A DNA stretch of 64,000 nucleotides from Avena insularis. Lineage: Eukaryota; Streptophyta; Magnoliopsida; Poales; Poaceae. Shown piece after piece: positions 25,381-37,790 of this stretch. The notes beneath the pieces were generated by a model. That model was not told where the DNA came from and did not search any database. It saw nothing but the letters and a program-made list of their open reading frames with translations. Within the stretch, counting starts at the first letter, position 1. Each line of letters begins with the position of its first letter. The stretch covers positions 383,512,567-383,576,566 of the forward strand of contig CM042688.1 in the NCBI GenBank assembly GCA_023614405.1. Direction: 5' to 3'. Both the position numbers and the translations under genes were made by a program.

Positions 25381-27270
25381 GGCACTAGATCTGTTTAAAA
25401 GAAATTTGAAAACAGATTTTTTTGCCATCTTCAAACCCTTGTAACTTTGAATCCACACGTCCAAAAATTACAAATTTTATGTCATTGGATTCAGGAGAAC
25501 AAGCCCTAACCAAACCTGCCTTTAGTTTAGCAAATATTAACTGTTAGTTTGCTTGATTTTGCAGAAACATTTGATTGCTTGTTTAGATTAGAAAAATTGT
25601 TTAAAAATGAATTTAAGGTTAAAACCTTTGCAAAATGGTTTGTTGTGACCTTACTGACCCTAGGAACCAACCTATGTCTTGGAAAATGATTTTTGTAAAG
25701 GTTTACAATGGATTAATTAGTTTAGTCCATTTCTAGCCAAACAAAACTATTGTTTTGTTTATGAAAATGTTTTTGTAAAAGAAAACTTTAGAGAAAATGT
25801 TTTGGACCAAACCTACTGACCCAAACACCAAGTTTTGCAATAGCAACTCATTTGGTGAACCCTATAGGTTAAGGCCTTAGGAAAAATATTTCTTCACCCC
25901 ATAAAATAACACTTTGTTTTGAAAATGGTTTTGAGGTGAAACCCTTTTGCAAATGACTTTGCCATTTTGGTAAATGACCAATTTGGAACTTACAAAGTTT
26001 ATAAGCCTAGTAAAGACCATCCTTACAATAGAACCAACCTTTGCATGCTTATGCATGACTTAGATCCCATTACTTTGTGTGTTGTTTTGCTTGTTTGGTA
26101 GATTGAATTTGTGCCTTGTTTGATTGAATTGTAGTAACTTGAAGAGTGTGATTGTTGCAAGGACAAGGAGTGAACTTATACCCTCTACCAAAAAGGCAAG
26201 TGATGCTTCATATCTTATGTCCCATTATTTTCACTATGCATTAGTGCTTTTGCTAAGTAAAACTTGCATGGTTTTTATTTTGCTAAGTATAGACCTTGCT
26301 ATAGGAAAACCTAGTAGATGAATCCTTAGTAGGATCTTCCTAAGTTAAGATTCCTATTACTATCAAGCTTAGCCTAGCTAATAGAAAACTTGGGTGGTAT
26401 ATATATTCACACTATGGAAAAATCTCTAAGTCTGAGGACTTATGTTTTTGTTTAATAGAACAACTAAGTTAATGAATCTCCTGGGTGGATTGGGACTTGC
26501 ATGGTGGTTTTTGGTTGAGTGGTTCACAAGGCCCATGTTTATGGTTTACCTTAGTGTATCTCACTTGTGGATGGCCACCCAGGAAACAAAGAGATTTGAG
26601 ATGTCAAATGTTGAGAAGCTTCAAGTGCAACCACATGGCAATATGGGCTCTGCCATGATCATATAGGTTGCAAGAACTTAGCCATATGGACAGTTGGTGG
26701 TAGTGCTTGATAGGTTGGAACGCGTCCATGATGGTCTAAGGGAAGGCTTCTGAAAGATCTTGTCTTGGGAAACCAAGTCTTGTGGGGAAAGTGCACCACC
26801 TCTACAGAGTGTAAAACCTAAGTACTTAGCCATGTCCCTGGAAAAGGACAATTTGAGCATCAAGACATGGAAGCAATCAAGAATCTCATCATTCCAATTT
26901 CTAAATTAAAACTTGTGGGTGAACAAGGGTTGTGTGAATTCTTCAATCTTTGATGGAGAGATGGCTTGGTACAAGGATCTTGAAATCTTTGATTGAGGAA
27001 AAAAATAATTTTTGCCAAGCAAATCTTCAGTCTTTGATTGGTAGATGCCCTGAGTGGATCTTCAGTCTTGATTGGTAGATGCCTTGGGAAAGTTTTTGCC
27101 AAACAAAAACTTAGTGTTTTCAAAATGTTAGGGAAAAATCTATTTTGAGCAATGCAAGCCTCAACTCCACTTAGCCAAATGCATATAGATGATAGACTCC
27201 ACTATACTACCAAAGTATCACTTGCCAATACAATTCAAATGTATTGACCCTTGTGGCTGTAACTTGTATG

Positions 27271-27278
27271 TTGCAGGT
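27271..27278 (+). other. Splice-acceptor-like site in the 5' LTR of element 1
   Basis: TTGCAGGT lies about 300 bp before the LTR end, after a T-rich 2-kb stretch. Together with the donor-like sites at 24917 or 25138 it would bound a 2.1-2.4-kb intron inside the LTR. Element 2 has CTGCAGGTTATT at the matching place (43611). This is a sequence resemblance only. Confidence 0.3.
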
Positions 27279-27575
27279 TTGATTGATTTTAGTGAAGATT
27301 GATTGATTAGGATTACAAAGTCTACAACCAACATCTGCTTGTGGCACTTTGAAGATGAAGGACCCATGACTATAGTTATTCCGCTGCAATGTAATGTAAA
27401 TAGCCAATGAGCTATGTTTGATGTAATAAATTATTTTATTCCTAGTTATAAAGATGTATTATGACCTTTGTTTCTTGATATTACATCTAAACTGTGGATG
27501 CTAGCTATTGATCCAGGGACTAGCATTGTAAACACAGGGGGCTCAATCTTATTAAAGGTTGGGGACCCTACAGAA

Positions 27576-27587
27576 TGGTATCAGAGC
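27576..27587 (+). other. Primer binding site, initiator Met tRNA
   Basis: TGGTATCAGAGC begins three bases after the 5' LTR. It is the usual complement of the 3' end of plant initiator Met tRNA used to prime minus-strand synthesis in many plant LTR elements. Confidence 0.93.
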
Positions 27588-28296
27588 ATTGTGTTGCCTG
27601 TAGGATTTGTAACCCTAGGATTGGACAAAAACCCTTAGAAAATAGGAGTTGTATTTGTTCCAAAACTTATTTACAAACAATCTTGTAAACTCTTTCCTCA
27701 ACCATTTTTGTTTCAACTCTACATCTCTTATAATTCAAACTTAATGGAAAAGCCTACCCCATGACCAAAGACTTCACCATGTGCAAAGGACTTCTTCAAC
27801 TTCTTCAACTCTAATGACTTCAACTTCTTCAACTCTAATGACTTCAACACCTTCAACATGTTCACCAAAGACTTCAACCTTGGATATCACTAAGGACAAG
27901 TGAGCCAAGAAATCTTACTCAAGACTTGAAGACTAAAGAAACACAACTTAGAAGGAGCCATCATCACCTTTGAAATTTTGTGAACAAGACACAAGAATTC
28001 TTCAAGGATACAAAGATCTCATTCAAGAAGAATCAACCAAGAAGGATGGAAAGATCACAAGTGAACCATATAGTTGGACCACCATATTTAGTTTAAGTCA
28101 AAACCCACCAACTTATGTGGTGTAACAAAAATTATTTTTGGTTGCCTACAAATGTGCTTGAAACTTGTTGTTTGAGTGGAGTGTTTGTTTGTGATTGCTT
28201 GCACATTGCTTGTGTGTTTTGTGATGTGTGTGATTAGAAATATTTCCTTAGAAAAATCTTTTGTCTATTCTAAATCCCAAATCCAACCCCAAACAG
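27588..28296 (+). other. Untranslated leader of element 1 interior
   Basis: About 700 bp without a long ORF. It contains an AC- and CTT-rich patch (about 27730-27900) with a short tandem repeat of CTTCAACTTCTTCAACTCTAA and similar CTTCAAC units at 27785-27860. It probably contains the RNA leader and packaging region by position; nothing in the sequence proves this. Confidence 0.5.
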
Positions 28297-29154
28297 ATGA
28301 CTTCTCCAAGAAACTCCAACATCAAGGATGGTGACAACAACAACAATCAAGAGGACAACATGAGAGAACTCATAGCAACCCAAAACCAGTTGAACCAACT
28401 AACAGCTCAGTTCATAGCCAGCAATAGTGATAAAGATCCAGCACTGCAAAAGTTTTTGGAGGAACAATCCCAACTGATGCTTAAGGTGACTAATCAAATG
28501 ATCAGCATGGAAGAAAACTATCCCAAAAGAGTGTATGACAACAAGGATGACAAGAATGTTATTCTAGATGGAGACCCAGCCTGCATTATTTGTGGAGACA
28601 AGAACCATACTTCCAAAGAGCATGAAGATCAATGCCCCAACTGTGAAGAGAAACATCCTATTGGGCAATGTCCTACCTCTCAAGCTACTTGTTACCTTTG
28701 TGAAGGAAACGACCATGTCCCTATCCAATGCCCCATCTATGCCATTGTTGAACAAAGGAAACAGGAAGGATCCAAGTATGCCAAAAATGTTGATGACAAA
28801 GGAAAAGGACCACTCATACCTCCAAACAAGACAACCCAATTCAAAGGATCAAAGAAACCCAAGAAACCAAGACAGGACATGAGCCTTGTGCAATGTCGTA
28901 AATGTAAGGAAATGGGACACTACCCCAGTGGATGCCCAGAGAACCCGAAGAATAAAGAGATCGGCCAAGTAGTGTGCAACAACTGCAAAGAGCTAGGCCA
29001 CTATGTAGCCACTTGTCCACAGGAACTACGCAAGGAATTTGAAGACATCCACTATTTCAACTGCAAGAACCCAGGACACTATGCAAGCAATTGTCCAGAA
29101 AAGATGAAGAACAAGTTGAACAAGCCTATGGAGAAACTCAACCTTGGCCCATGA
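28297..29154 (+). CDS. Nucleocapsid-like protein with six zinc knuckles
   Basis: The only intact gene of element 1, 285 codons from the first ATG; the frame is open for 12 codons upstream (from a TTG) but has no earlier ATG. Residues 1-95 are polar, with an Asn/Asp-rich start and a likely helical Gln/Leu-rich stretch (about 25-75), and show no capsid domain that I recognise. Then come six knuckle motifs: C96/C99/H104/C113 (long spacing), C113/C116/H120/C125 (short spacing), and canonical CX2CX4HX4C at 132-145, 200-213 and 227-240. The sixth (253-266) has Tyr253 in place of the first Cys. A Lys-rich linker (about 155-195) separates the third and fourth. In Gag proteins such knuckles bind and package RNA, so I infer packaging of the element's own transcript. 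It is not fused to protease or polymerase. The open frame in an otherwise gene-less element suggests selection or youth. Confidence 0.85.
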   Translation: MTSPRNSNIKDGDNNNNQEDNMRELIATQNQLNQLTAQFIASNSDKDPALQKFLEEQSQLMLKVTNQMISMEENYPKRVYDNKDDKNVILDGDPACIICGDKNHTSKEHEDQCPNCEEKHPIGQCPTSQATCYLCEGNDHVPIQCPIYAIVEQRKQEGSKYAKNVDDKGKGPLIPPNKTTQFKGSKKPKKPRQDMSLVQCRKCKEMGHYPSGCPENPKNKEIGQVVCNNCKELGHYVATCPQELRKEFEDIHYFNCKNPGHYASNCPEKMKNKLNKPMEKLNLGP

Positions 29155-29340
29155 GTCAAGGATGGAAATAAAGGCCACTATGCAGAAGTTTTCCAAGAAG
29201 AAGTTTTCCAAGATCCAAGCAAGCCAAGATGTAGTCTAGTTGGAAAATTTTTAAGGGTGGTAGTACCCTAGATGCTTTTGAGCCAACTTGTAACCCCTAG
29301 CCTTCCCAAATCTCGGGACGAGATTTCTTTTAAGGTGAAC
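29155..29340 (+). other. 3' untranslated region and degenerate purine tract of element 1
   Basis: It has no further ORF. Near the end, TCTCGGGACGAGATTTC is followed by TTTTAAGGTGAAC next to the 3' LTR. The same GGACGAGATT...TTAAGG arrangement precedes the 3' LTR of element 2 (CTTAAGGGGG), so AAGGTGAA is the likely plus-strand primer, with its G run partly lost. Confidence 0.6.
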
Positions 29341-32300
29341 TGTCACATCCCAAGATTTTCCAAATCTTGTAATGTGAAAATAAATAAACAAAATAAATTT
29401 TGTTGAAAATCAGGGTGAAAAGAAACTTTTGTTTCTAAAAGGAAACTTAAAATCCCATCCTGAACAAACTTTGGTTAAAGTTTGAGTTCAACAAATCCAA
29501 ATCAAGGGAAATGCATTCCTCAATGAATGTATCTGGAAATTTGAACACTAGGAAAGTAAATCAAAATCCCTAAGCCCTAATGGAAGGAAATCATTTTCCA
29601 AAGTATCTCCAAATCTATGGATTTGATCCATACCAAATCTGATCAACAAATAATCACAAAGGATCAAGAAAAGACCATAGAGATTGGTTTCACTTAGTTT
29701 GGAACCATAGACAAAATCTTATGAATATAATAAGATAAGGAAATTGAATTTCCAAAGCCAATAAAGCCCTTACCAGAACCCATACCAATTGGTGAGCATT
29801 TAATCCTAAAGGGATTTATAAAGATAAACATTTATTAAAAGAAAATAAAATATTTTGTTTTGATAAAATGAGTAAAGATTTATTTAAATAAAATAGTAAG
29901 GATTTAAATATCCAATTTTATTTAAGTAAAGGCTTTTCCCATTTTAAATAAACACTAAAACTTATTTTAAATAAGTTTTCCAAGTATTTTGATTTCTCAA
30001 AATAAAACCTACTAAAGTGTTTTGGTTTTATTTTGGATTTCAAAATAAAGTTTTTAAATAAACAAATCCTAACTAAGGTCCATTTATTTAATTATTAATG
30101 GAACCTAAAATAAAAGGTTATTTTGTTAATACAAGATTTCCAAATATCCTTATTTTCAAATAAAACCTACTGGTTTGGTTTTGAAAGTATTTGGATTTCA
30201 AATGGAAATTTTGTTAAATAAATCAAACCCTATTTTATTAAATAACTAAAGATCCATTTTATTTAATTACTAAATGGATCCTAAAATAAATAAAAATATT
30301 ATTTTATTTTGGAATTTGGATTATGTTGATAAACAGAACCAAATTCAAAGTACAAAGTTGAGTGATTGTTTGGATTGTTTGAATGGTTTGATTGCTTGAG
30401 AAATTGATTGAAATTCAAAACAGAAAAAGAATTAGAAAAAGGTTTAGACAGAAAAAAAATAGAACAACCCAGCTTTTGGCCCACCAGATCCAGTCTTCTC
30501 CCCTTCCCGGCGTTTCTCTTCCTACTAAACTTACTCGACAGAGGCCTGTGGTGGCCCCCTTCTCCCTCTCACTCACTCACGAGACGACCCCACCTCCTCT
30601 CTTATTTCCCGAACTTTTTCTTCACCGCAGAAGAACCCGTTAAGCGGTTGGTGGACCTCTCTCCTTTCTTTCCCCACTGACTGTTGGACCCCACTAGCCC
30701 TGTTCATCCTCCTCACCCGCCACTGACCGAGCCCCCCCTCTTGCTGCCGTTGCTGTCTTTGATTGCCGAGATCAATTCGCGTTACTGCCGCGCCTTTACC
30801 TCGCTACGACCACGCACTATTAAACGCAAGCGTCCCCTCCTCCTTTCCCCTCACATGCCACTCCCTCTCTGCCCCGAGGCTGCCGTAATTCGAGCCCGTA
30901 TCGCCATAGCTCCGACCACCGTCTCCAACCAATTCCGGCCGTGTCCTGCCACCCCGTGCCTCCTCGACCTTCCCAGCTCTGGCGCATCTTCACAGGATGT
31001 GACATTCAATCATGGGCGCCCGAGCAACGCCGCAACAAGCTCGAGCAACACCGTCGCTCCAACTCCGGCGAACTCCACAGGTAGCTCCCAGCCGCCCCTC
31101 TTATTTTAGATGATGCGCCTAAGACCAGTGACTTCTTCTGCAACTAATGCCATCGTTCTCGTGTCCTAGCTCACAACGTAGCATCGCCTCCGTTGTCGAT
31201 AGTGAGCACCGCCGTCTGTCTCGGCTCCGACGAGTTTTCCCGGCAATTATAGACCGCCCCGCGCCTTCTTGTTCATGCACACGACTTCGCCTCGACCCTG
31301 TGAATCTAACCGCGTCATCATTTTGTCTCGAGGTGATCCACAGCACCGTTCCCAACCGCAACCAGAGCACGCCGTCGCCAGAACGAACTCCAGCGAGCGA
31401 TTACTCCTACGACCGTGCGCCCCGTGACCAACCGCGAGTACATTGAGCATCGCCGTGACCCCTGAGCCCGGTGAGCAACCCCTCTTTCTCCCTCACCTCC
31501 GGTAGCATCGTCACCCGTCACCGTCGATCGACAGCTCGCCGGTAGCCTGGCCGCCAGTTCCTGGCAAGCGTCTGGTAGCCGTAGGATCTTAATCGCGTGG
31601 CCACGATAGATTGACTGAGCGAAGGGGTACGCGTTGATCTGAGCCGCACCTGCCCCTTTTAATCCAGTGGTCTGTGTCACTCGATCCAGACGAACCGGTA
31701 TGGACCAATAGGAACACGACGCGTGGCACTAGATCTGTTTAAAAGAAATTTGAAAACAGATTTATTTGCCATCTTCAAACCCTTGTAACTTTGAATCCAC
31801 ACGTCCAAAAATTACAAATTTTATGTCATTGGATTCAGGAGAACAAGCCCTAACCAAACCTGCCTTTAGTTTAGCAAATATTAACTGTTAGTTTGCTTGA
31901 TTTTGCAGAAACATTTGATTGCTTGTTTAGATTAGAAAAATTGTTTAAAAATGAATTTAAGGTTAAAACCTTTGCAAAATGGTTTGTTGTGACCTTACTG
32001 ACCCTAGGAACCAACCTATGTCTTGGAAAATGATTTTTGTAAAGGTTTACAATGGATTAATTAGTTTAGTCCATTTCTAGCCAAACAAAACTATTGTTTT
32101 GTTTATGAAAATGTTTTTGTAAAAGAAAACTTTAGAGAAAATGTTTTGGACCAAACCTACTGACCCAAACACCAAGTTTTGCAATAGCAACTCATTTGGT
32201 GAACCCTATAGGTTAAGGCCTTAGGAAAAATATTTCTTCACCCCATAAAATAACACTTTGTTTTGAAAATGGTTTTGAGGTGAAACCCTTTTGCAAATGA

Positions 32301-33916
32301 CTTTGCCATTTTGGTAAATGACCAATTTGGAACTTACAAAGTTTATAAGCCTAGTAAAGACCATCCTTACAATAGAACCAACCTTTGCATGCTTATGCAT
32401 GACTTAGATCCCATTACTTTGTGTGTTGTTTTGCTTGTTTGGTAGATTGAATTTGTGCCTTGTTTGATTGAATTGTAGTAACTTGAAGAGTGTGATTGTT
32501 GCAAGGACAAGGAGTGAACTTATACCCTCTACCAAAAAGGCAAGTGATGCTTCATATCTTATGTCCCATTATTTTCACTATGCATTAGTGTTTTTGCTAA
32601 GTAAAACTTGCATGGTTTTTATTTTGCTAAGTATAGACCTTGCTATAGGAAAACCTAGTAGATGAATCCTTAGTAGGATCTTCCTAAGTTAAGATTCCTA
32701 TTACTATCAAGCTTAGCCTAGCTAATAGAAAACTTGGGTGGTATATATATTCACACTATGGAAAAATCTCTAAGTCTGAGGACTTATGTTTTTGTTTAAT
32801 AGAACAACTAAGTTAATGAATCTCCTGGGTGGATTGGGACTTGCATGGTGGTTTTTGGTTGAGTGGTTCACAAGGCCCATGTTTATGGTTTACCTTAGTG
32901 TATCTCACTTGTGGATGGCCACCCAGGAAACAAAGAGATTTGAGATGTCAAATGTTGAGAAGCTTCAAGTGCAACCACATGGCAATATGGGCTCTTCCAT
33001 GATCATATAGGTTGCAAGAACTTATCCATATGGACAGTTGGTGGTAGTGCTTGATAGGTTGGAACGCGTCCATTATGGTCTAAAGGAAGGCTTCTGAAAG
33101 ATCTTGTCTTGGGAAACCAAGTCTTGTGGGGAAAGTGCACCACCTCTGCAGAGTATAAAACCTAAGTACTTAGCCATGTCCCTGGAAAAGGACAATTTGA
33201 GCATCAAGACATGGAAGCAATCAAGAATCTCATCATTCCAATTTCTAAATTAAAACTTGTGGGTGAACAAGGGTTGTGTGAATTCTTCAATCTTTGATGG
33301 AGAGATGGCTTGGTACAAGGATCTTGAAATCTTTGATTGAGGAAAAAAATAATTTTTGCCAAGCAAATCTTCAGTCTTTGATTGGTAGATGCCCTGAGTG
33401 GATCTTCAGTCTTGATTGGTAGATGCCTTGGGAAAGTTTTTGCCAAACAAAAACTTAGTGTTTTCAAAATGTTAGGGAAAAATCTATTTTGAGCAATGCA
33501 AGCCTCAACTCCACTTAGCCAAATGCATATAGATGATAGACTCCACTATACTACCAAAGTATCACTTGCCAATACAATTCAAATGTATTGACCCTTGTGG
33601 CTGTAACTTGTATGTTGCAGGTTTGATTGATTTTAGTGAAGATTGATTGATTAGGATTACAAAGTCTACAACCAACATCTGCCTGTGGCACTTTGAAGAT
33701 GAAGGACCCATGACTATAGTTAATCCGCTGCAATGTAATGTAAATAGCCAATGAGCTATGTTTGATGTAATAAATTATTTTATTCCTGGTTATAAAGATG
33801 AATTATGACCTTTGTTTCTTGATATTACATCTAAACTGTGGATGCTAGCTATTGATCCAGGGACTAGCATTGTAAACACAGGGGGCTCGATCTTATTAAA
33901 GGTTGGGGACCCTACA
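29341..33916 (+). repeat. 3' LTR of element 1
   Basis: It has the same TGTCACATCCC start and GACCCTACA end as the 5' LTR, and is 38 bp shorter. It lacks ATATGGATTATT near 30068 and has many short length differences in the GC-rich zone (about 30460-31725), while the last 2192 bp match with only about a dozen substitutions. The donor-like GGTAAGTAT of the 5' copy is GGCAATTAT here (31242). Confidence 0.95.
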
Positions 33917-33921
33917 TTTTC
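33917..33921 (+). repeat. Target-site duplication of element 1 (right)
   Basis: TTTTC follows the 3' LTR and continues as ATAAACCACAACTAGAGTAC, restoring the satellite phase broken at 22958. Confidence 0.93.
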
Positions 33922-34239
33922 ATAAACCACAACTAGAGTACATTGAATGTGTGTTCTTTTCATAAACCACATGGATCCACAAGATTCATTGCATTTGTGT
34001 TCTTTTCATAAACCAGAACTAGAGTCATTGCATGCGTGTTCTTTTCATAAACCACATGGATCCACCAGAGTCATTGCATTTCTGTTCTTTTCATAAACCA
34101 CATTGATCCACCAGAGTCATTGCATGTGTGTTATTTTCATAAACCACATGGATCCACCAGAGTCATTGTAGGTGTGTTATTTTCATAAACCACATGGAGC
34201 CACTAGATTTCATTGCATGTGTGTTCTTTTCATAAACAA

Positions 34240-37200
34240 CATCTAGACTCATTGCTTGTGTGTTGTTTTCATAAACCACAACTTGAGTTAATTGCATGTG
34301 TGTTCTTTTCATAAACCACATTGATCCACCAGAGTCATTGCATGTGTGTTCTTTTCATAAACCACATGGATCCACCAGAGTCATTGCATGTGTGTTCTTT
34401 TCATAAACCACATGGATCCACTAGAGTCATCGCATGTGTGTTATTTTCCTAAACCACAAATAGAGTTATTGCATGTTTGTTCTTTTCATAAACCACAACT
34501 AGACTCCCTTACATGTGTGTTATTTTCATAAACCACATGGATCCACTAGAGTTCTTAGCATTTGTGTTCTTTTCATAAACCACATGGTGCCACTAGATTT
34601 CATTGCATGTGTGTTCTTTTCATAAACCACATGTAGAGTCATTGCAAGTGTGTTATTTTCATAAACCACAACTTGAGTTCATTGCATGTGTGTTCTTTTC
34701 ATAAACCACATGGATCCACCAGAGTCATTGCATGTGTGTTCTTTCCATAAACAACAACTAGAGTAATTGCATGTGTGTTCTTTTCATAAACAACAACTAG
34801 AGTCATTGCATGTTTTCTTTTCATAAACCACAACTAGAGTCCATTACATGTGTGTTCTTTTCATAAACCACATGGATCCACCAGAGTCATTGCATGTGTG
34901 TTCTTTTCATAAACCACATGGATCCACCAGATTCATTGCATGTGTGTTCTTTCATAAAACATGGATCCACCAGAGTCACTGCATGTGTGTTATTTTTCTA
35001 AACCACAACTAGAGTCATTGCATGTTTGTTCTTTTCATAAACCACAACCAGAGTCATTGCATGTGTGTTCTTTTCATAAACCACAACTAGTCATTGTGTG
35101 TGTTGTTTTCATAAACCACATGGATCCACCAGTGTCATTGCATGTGTGTTCTTTTCATAAACCATATGGATCCACTAGAGTCATTGCATGTGTGTTGTTT
35201 TCATAAACCACATGGATCCACCAGAGTCATTGCATGTGTGTTCTTTTCATAAACCACATGGATCCACTAGAGTCATTGCATGTTTGTTATTTTCATAAAC
35301 CACAACTAGAGTCACTACATGTGTATTCTTTTCATAAACCACATTTATCCACTAGAATTCATTGCATGTGTTTTCTTTTCAAAAACCACATCTAGAGTCA
35401 TTGCATGTGTCTTCTTTTCTTAAACCACAACTAGAGTACATTGAATGTGTGTTCTTTTCATAAACCACATGGATCGACAAGAGTCAGTGCATGTGTATTC
35501 TTTTCATTAACCAGAACTAGAGTCATTGCATCTGTGTTCTTTTCATAAACCACATGGATCCACCAGAGTCATTGCATGTGTGTTCTTTTCATAAACCACA
35601 ACTATAGTCATTGCATGTGTGTTCTTTTCATAAACCACAACTAGAGTCATTGCATGTGTGTTGTTTTCATAAACCACATGGATCCACCAGAGTCATTGCA
35701 TGTGTGTTCTTTTCATAAACAACAAATAGAGTAATTGCATGTGTGTTCTTTTCATAAACCACAACTAGAGTCATTGCATATGTGTTCTTTTCATAAACCA
35801 CAACTAGAGTCCATTACATGTGTGTTCTTTTCATAATCCACATGGATCCACTAGAGTTCATTGCATGTGTGTTATTTTCATAAACCACATGGAGCCACTA
35901 GAGTTCATTGCATGTGTGTTCTTTTGATAAACCACATCTAGAGTCATTGCATGTGTGTTGTTTTCATAAACCACAACTAGAGTTCATTGCATGTGTGTTC
36001 TTTTCATAAACCACATCTAGACTCATTGCTTGTGTGTTGTTTTCATAAACCACAACTTGAGTTAATTGCATGTGTGTTCTTTTCATAAACCACATTGATC
36101 CACCAGAGTCATTGCATGTGTGTTCTTTTCATAAACCACATGGATCCACCAGAGTCATTGCATGTGTGTTCTTTTCATAAACCACATGGATCCACTAGAG
36201 TCATCGCATGTGTGTTATTTTCCTAAACCACAAATAGAGTTATTGCATGTTTGTTCTTTTCATAAACCACAACTAGACTCCCTTACATGTGTGTTATTTT
36301 CATAAACCACATGGATCCACTAGAGTTCTTAGCATTTGTGTTCTTTTCATAAACCACATGGTGCCACTAGATTTCATTGCATGTGTGTTCTTTTCATAAA
36401 CCACATGTAGAGTCATTGCAAGTGTGTTATTTTCATAAACCACAACTTGAGTTCATTGCATGTGTGTTCTTTTCATAAACCACATGGATCCACCAGAGTC
36501 ATTGCATGTGTGTTCTTTCCATAAACAACAACTAGAGTAATTGCATGTGTGTTCTTTTCATAAACAACAACTAGAGTCATTGCATATGTTTTCTTTTCAT
36601 AAACCACAACTAGAGTCCATTACATGTGTGTTCTTTTCATAAACCACATGGATCCACCAGAGTCATTGCATGTGTGTTCTTTTCATAAACCACATGGATC
36701 CACCAGATTCATTGCATGTGTGTTCTTTTCATAAAACACATGGATCCACCAGAGTCACTGCATGTGTGTTATGTTTCTAAACCACAACTAGAGTCATTGC
36801 ATGTTTGTTCTTTTCATAAACCACAACCAGAGTCATTGCATGTGTGTTCTTTTCATAAACCACAACTAGTCATTGTGTGTGTTGTTTTCATAAACCACAT
36901 GGATCCACCAGTGTCATTGCATGTGTGTTCTTTTCATAAACCATATGGATCCACTAGAGTCATTGCATGTGTGTTGTTTTCATAAACCACATGGATCCAC
37001 CAGAGTCATTGCATGTGTGTTCTTTTCATAAACCACATGGATCCACTAGAGTCATTGCATGTTTGTTATTTTCATAAACCACAACTAGAGTCACTACATG
37101 TGTATTCTTTTCATAAACCACATGTATCCACTAGAATTCATTGCATGTGTTTTCTTTTCAAAAACCACATCTAGAGTCATTGCATGTGTCTTCTTTTCTT

Positions 37201-37790
37201 AAACCACAACTAGAGTACATTGAATGTGTGTTCTTTTCATAAACCACATGGATCGACAAGAGTCAGTGCATGTGTGTTCTTTTCATTAACCAGAACTAGA
37301 GTCATTGCATCTGTGTTCTTTTCATAAACCACATGGATCCACCAGAGTCATTGCATGTGTGTTCTTTTCATAAACCACAACTATAGTCATTGCATGTGTG
37401 TTCTTTTCATAAACCACAACTAGAGTCATTGCATGTGTGTTGTTTTCATAAACCACATGGATCCACCATAGTCATTGCATGTGTGTTCTTTTCATAAACA
37501 ACAACTAGAGTAATTGCATGTGTGTTCTTTTCATAAACCACAACTAGAGTCATTGCATATGTGTTCTTTTCATAAACCACAACTAGAGTCCATTACATGT
37601 GTGTTCTTTTCATAATCCACATGGATCCACTAGAGTTCATTGCATGTGTGTTATTTTCATAAACCACATGGAGCCACTAGAGTTCATTGCATGTGTGTTC
37701 TTTTGATAAACCACATCTAGAGTCATTGCATGTGTGTTGTTTTCATAAACCACAACTAGAGTTCATTGCATGTGTGTTCTTTTCATAAAC
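34240..37790 (+). repeat. Tandem duplication of a ~1775-bp unit
   Basis: Copy 1 is about 34240-36010 and copy 2 about 36010-37790. The offset is 1774 near the left end and 1779 later, because copy 1 lost AT in GCATGTTTTC (near 34811) and three bases near 34950 (TTCTTTCATAAAACATGG). Shared rare variants include TCATTTTCTTAAACC, CATCTGTG, and CACAACTAGTCATTGTG. Confidence 0.85.

Larger units (their letters stand above)
22959..27572 (+). repeat. 5' LTR of element 1
   Basis: It starts TGTCACATCCCAAG and ends GGGGACCCTACA, so it has TG...CA ends. Three compositional zones are visible: an AT-rich zone to about 24080 with many AAATAAA runs, a GC- and CpG-rich zone to about 25380, and a T-rich, intron-like zone to the end. 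Compared with the 3' LTR it has an extra 12 bp (ATATGGATTATT near 23690) and many small length differences confined to the GC-rich zone. From 25381 to the end the two LTRs keep a constant offset of 6344. ORFs of 60-169 codons on both strands of the GC-rich zone are not kept intact between the LTRs and resemble no protein I know. Confidence 0.95.
22959..33916 (+). mobile_element. Element 1: non-autonomous LTR retrotransposon, long LTRs
   Basis: A complete insertion of 10958 bp: 5' LTR (4614 bp), interior (1768 bp), 3' LTR (4576 bp), flanked by the 5-bp duplication TTTTC. The interior has a Met-tRNA primer site, one small nucleocapsid-like gene and a degenerate purine tract. There is no protease, reverse transcriptase, RNase H or integrase, so copying must depend on enzymes from another element. 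LTRs longer than the interior resemble the large non-autonomous derivatives known from grasses, but here the interior still codes for a protein. In the last 2192 bp of the LTRs I counted about a dozen substitutions and no length change (roughly 0.6%), which suggests a young insertion. The similarity of LTR scaffold and primer site to element 2 points to the gypsy superfamily; that is inference. Confidence 0.93.

Noticed and set aside
26124..27407. Small ORFs repeated at the same places in both LTRs of element 1 (for example 26124 and 32468)
   Set aside because: They recur only because the LTRs are duplicates; they are short, lack domains and lie in AT-rich LTR sequence.
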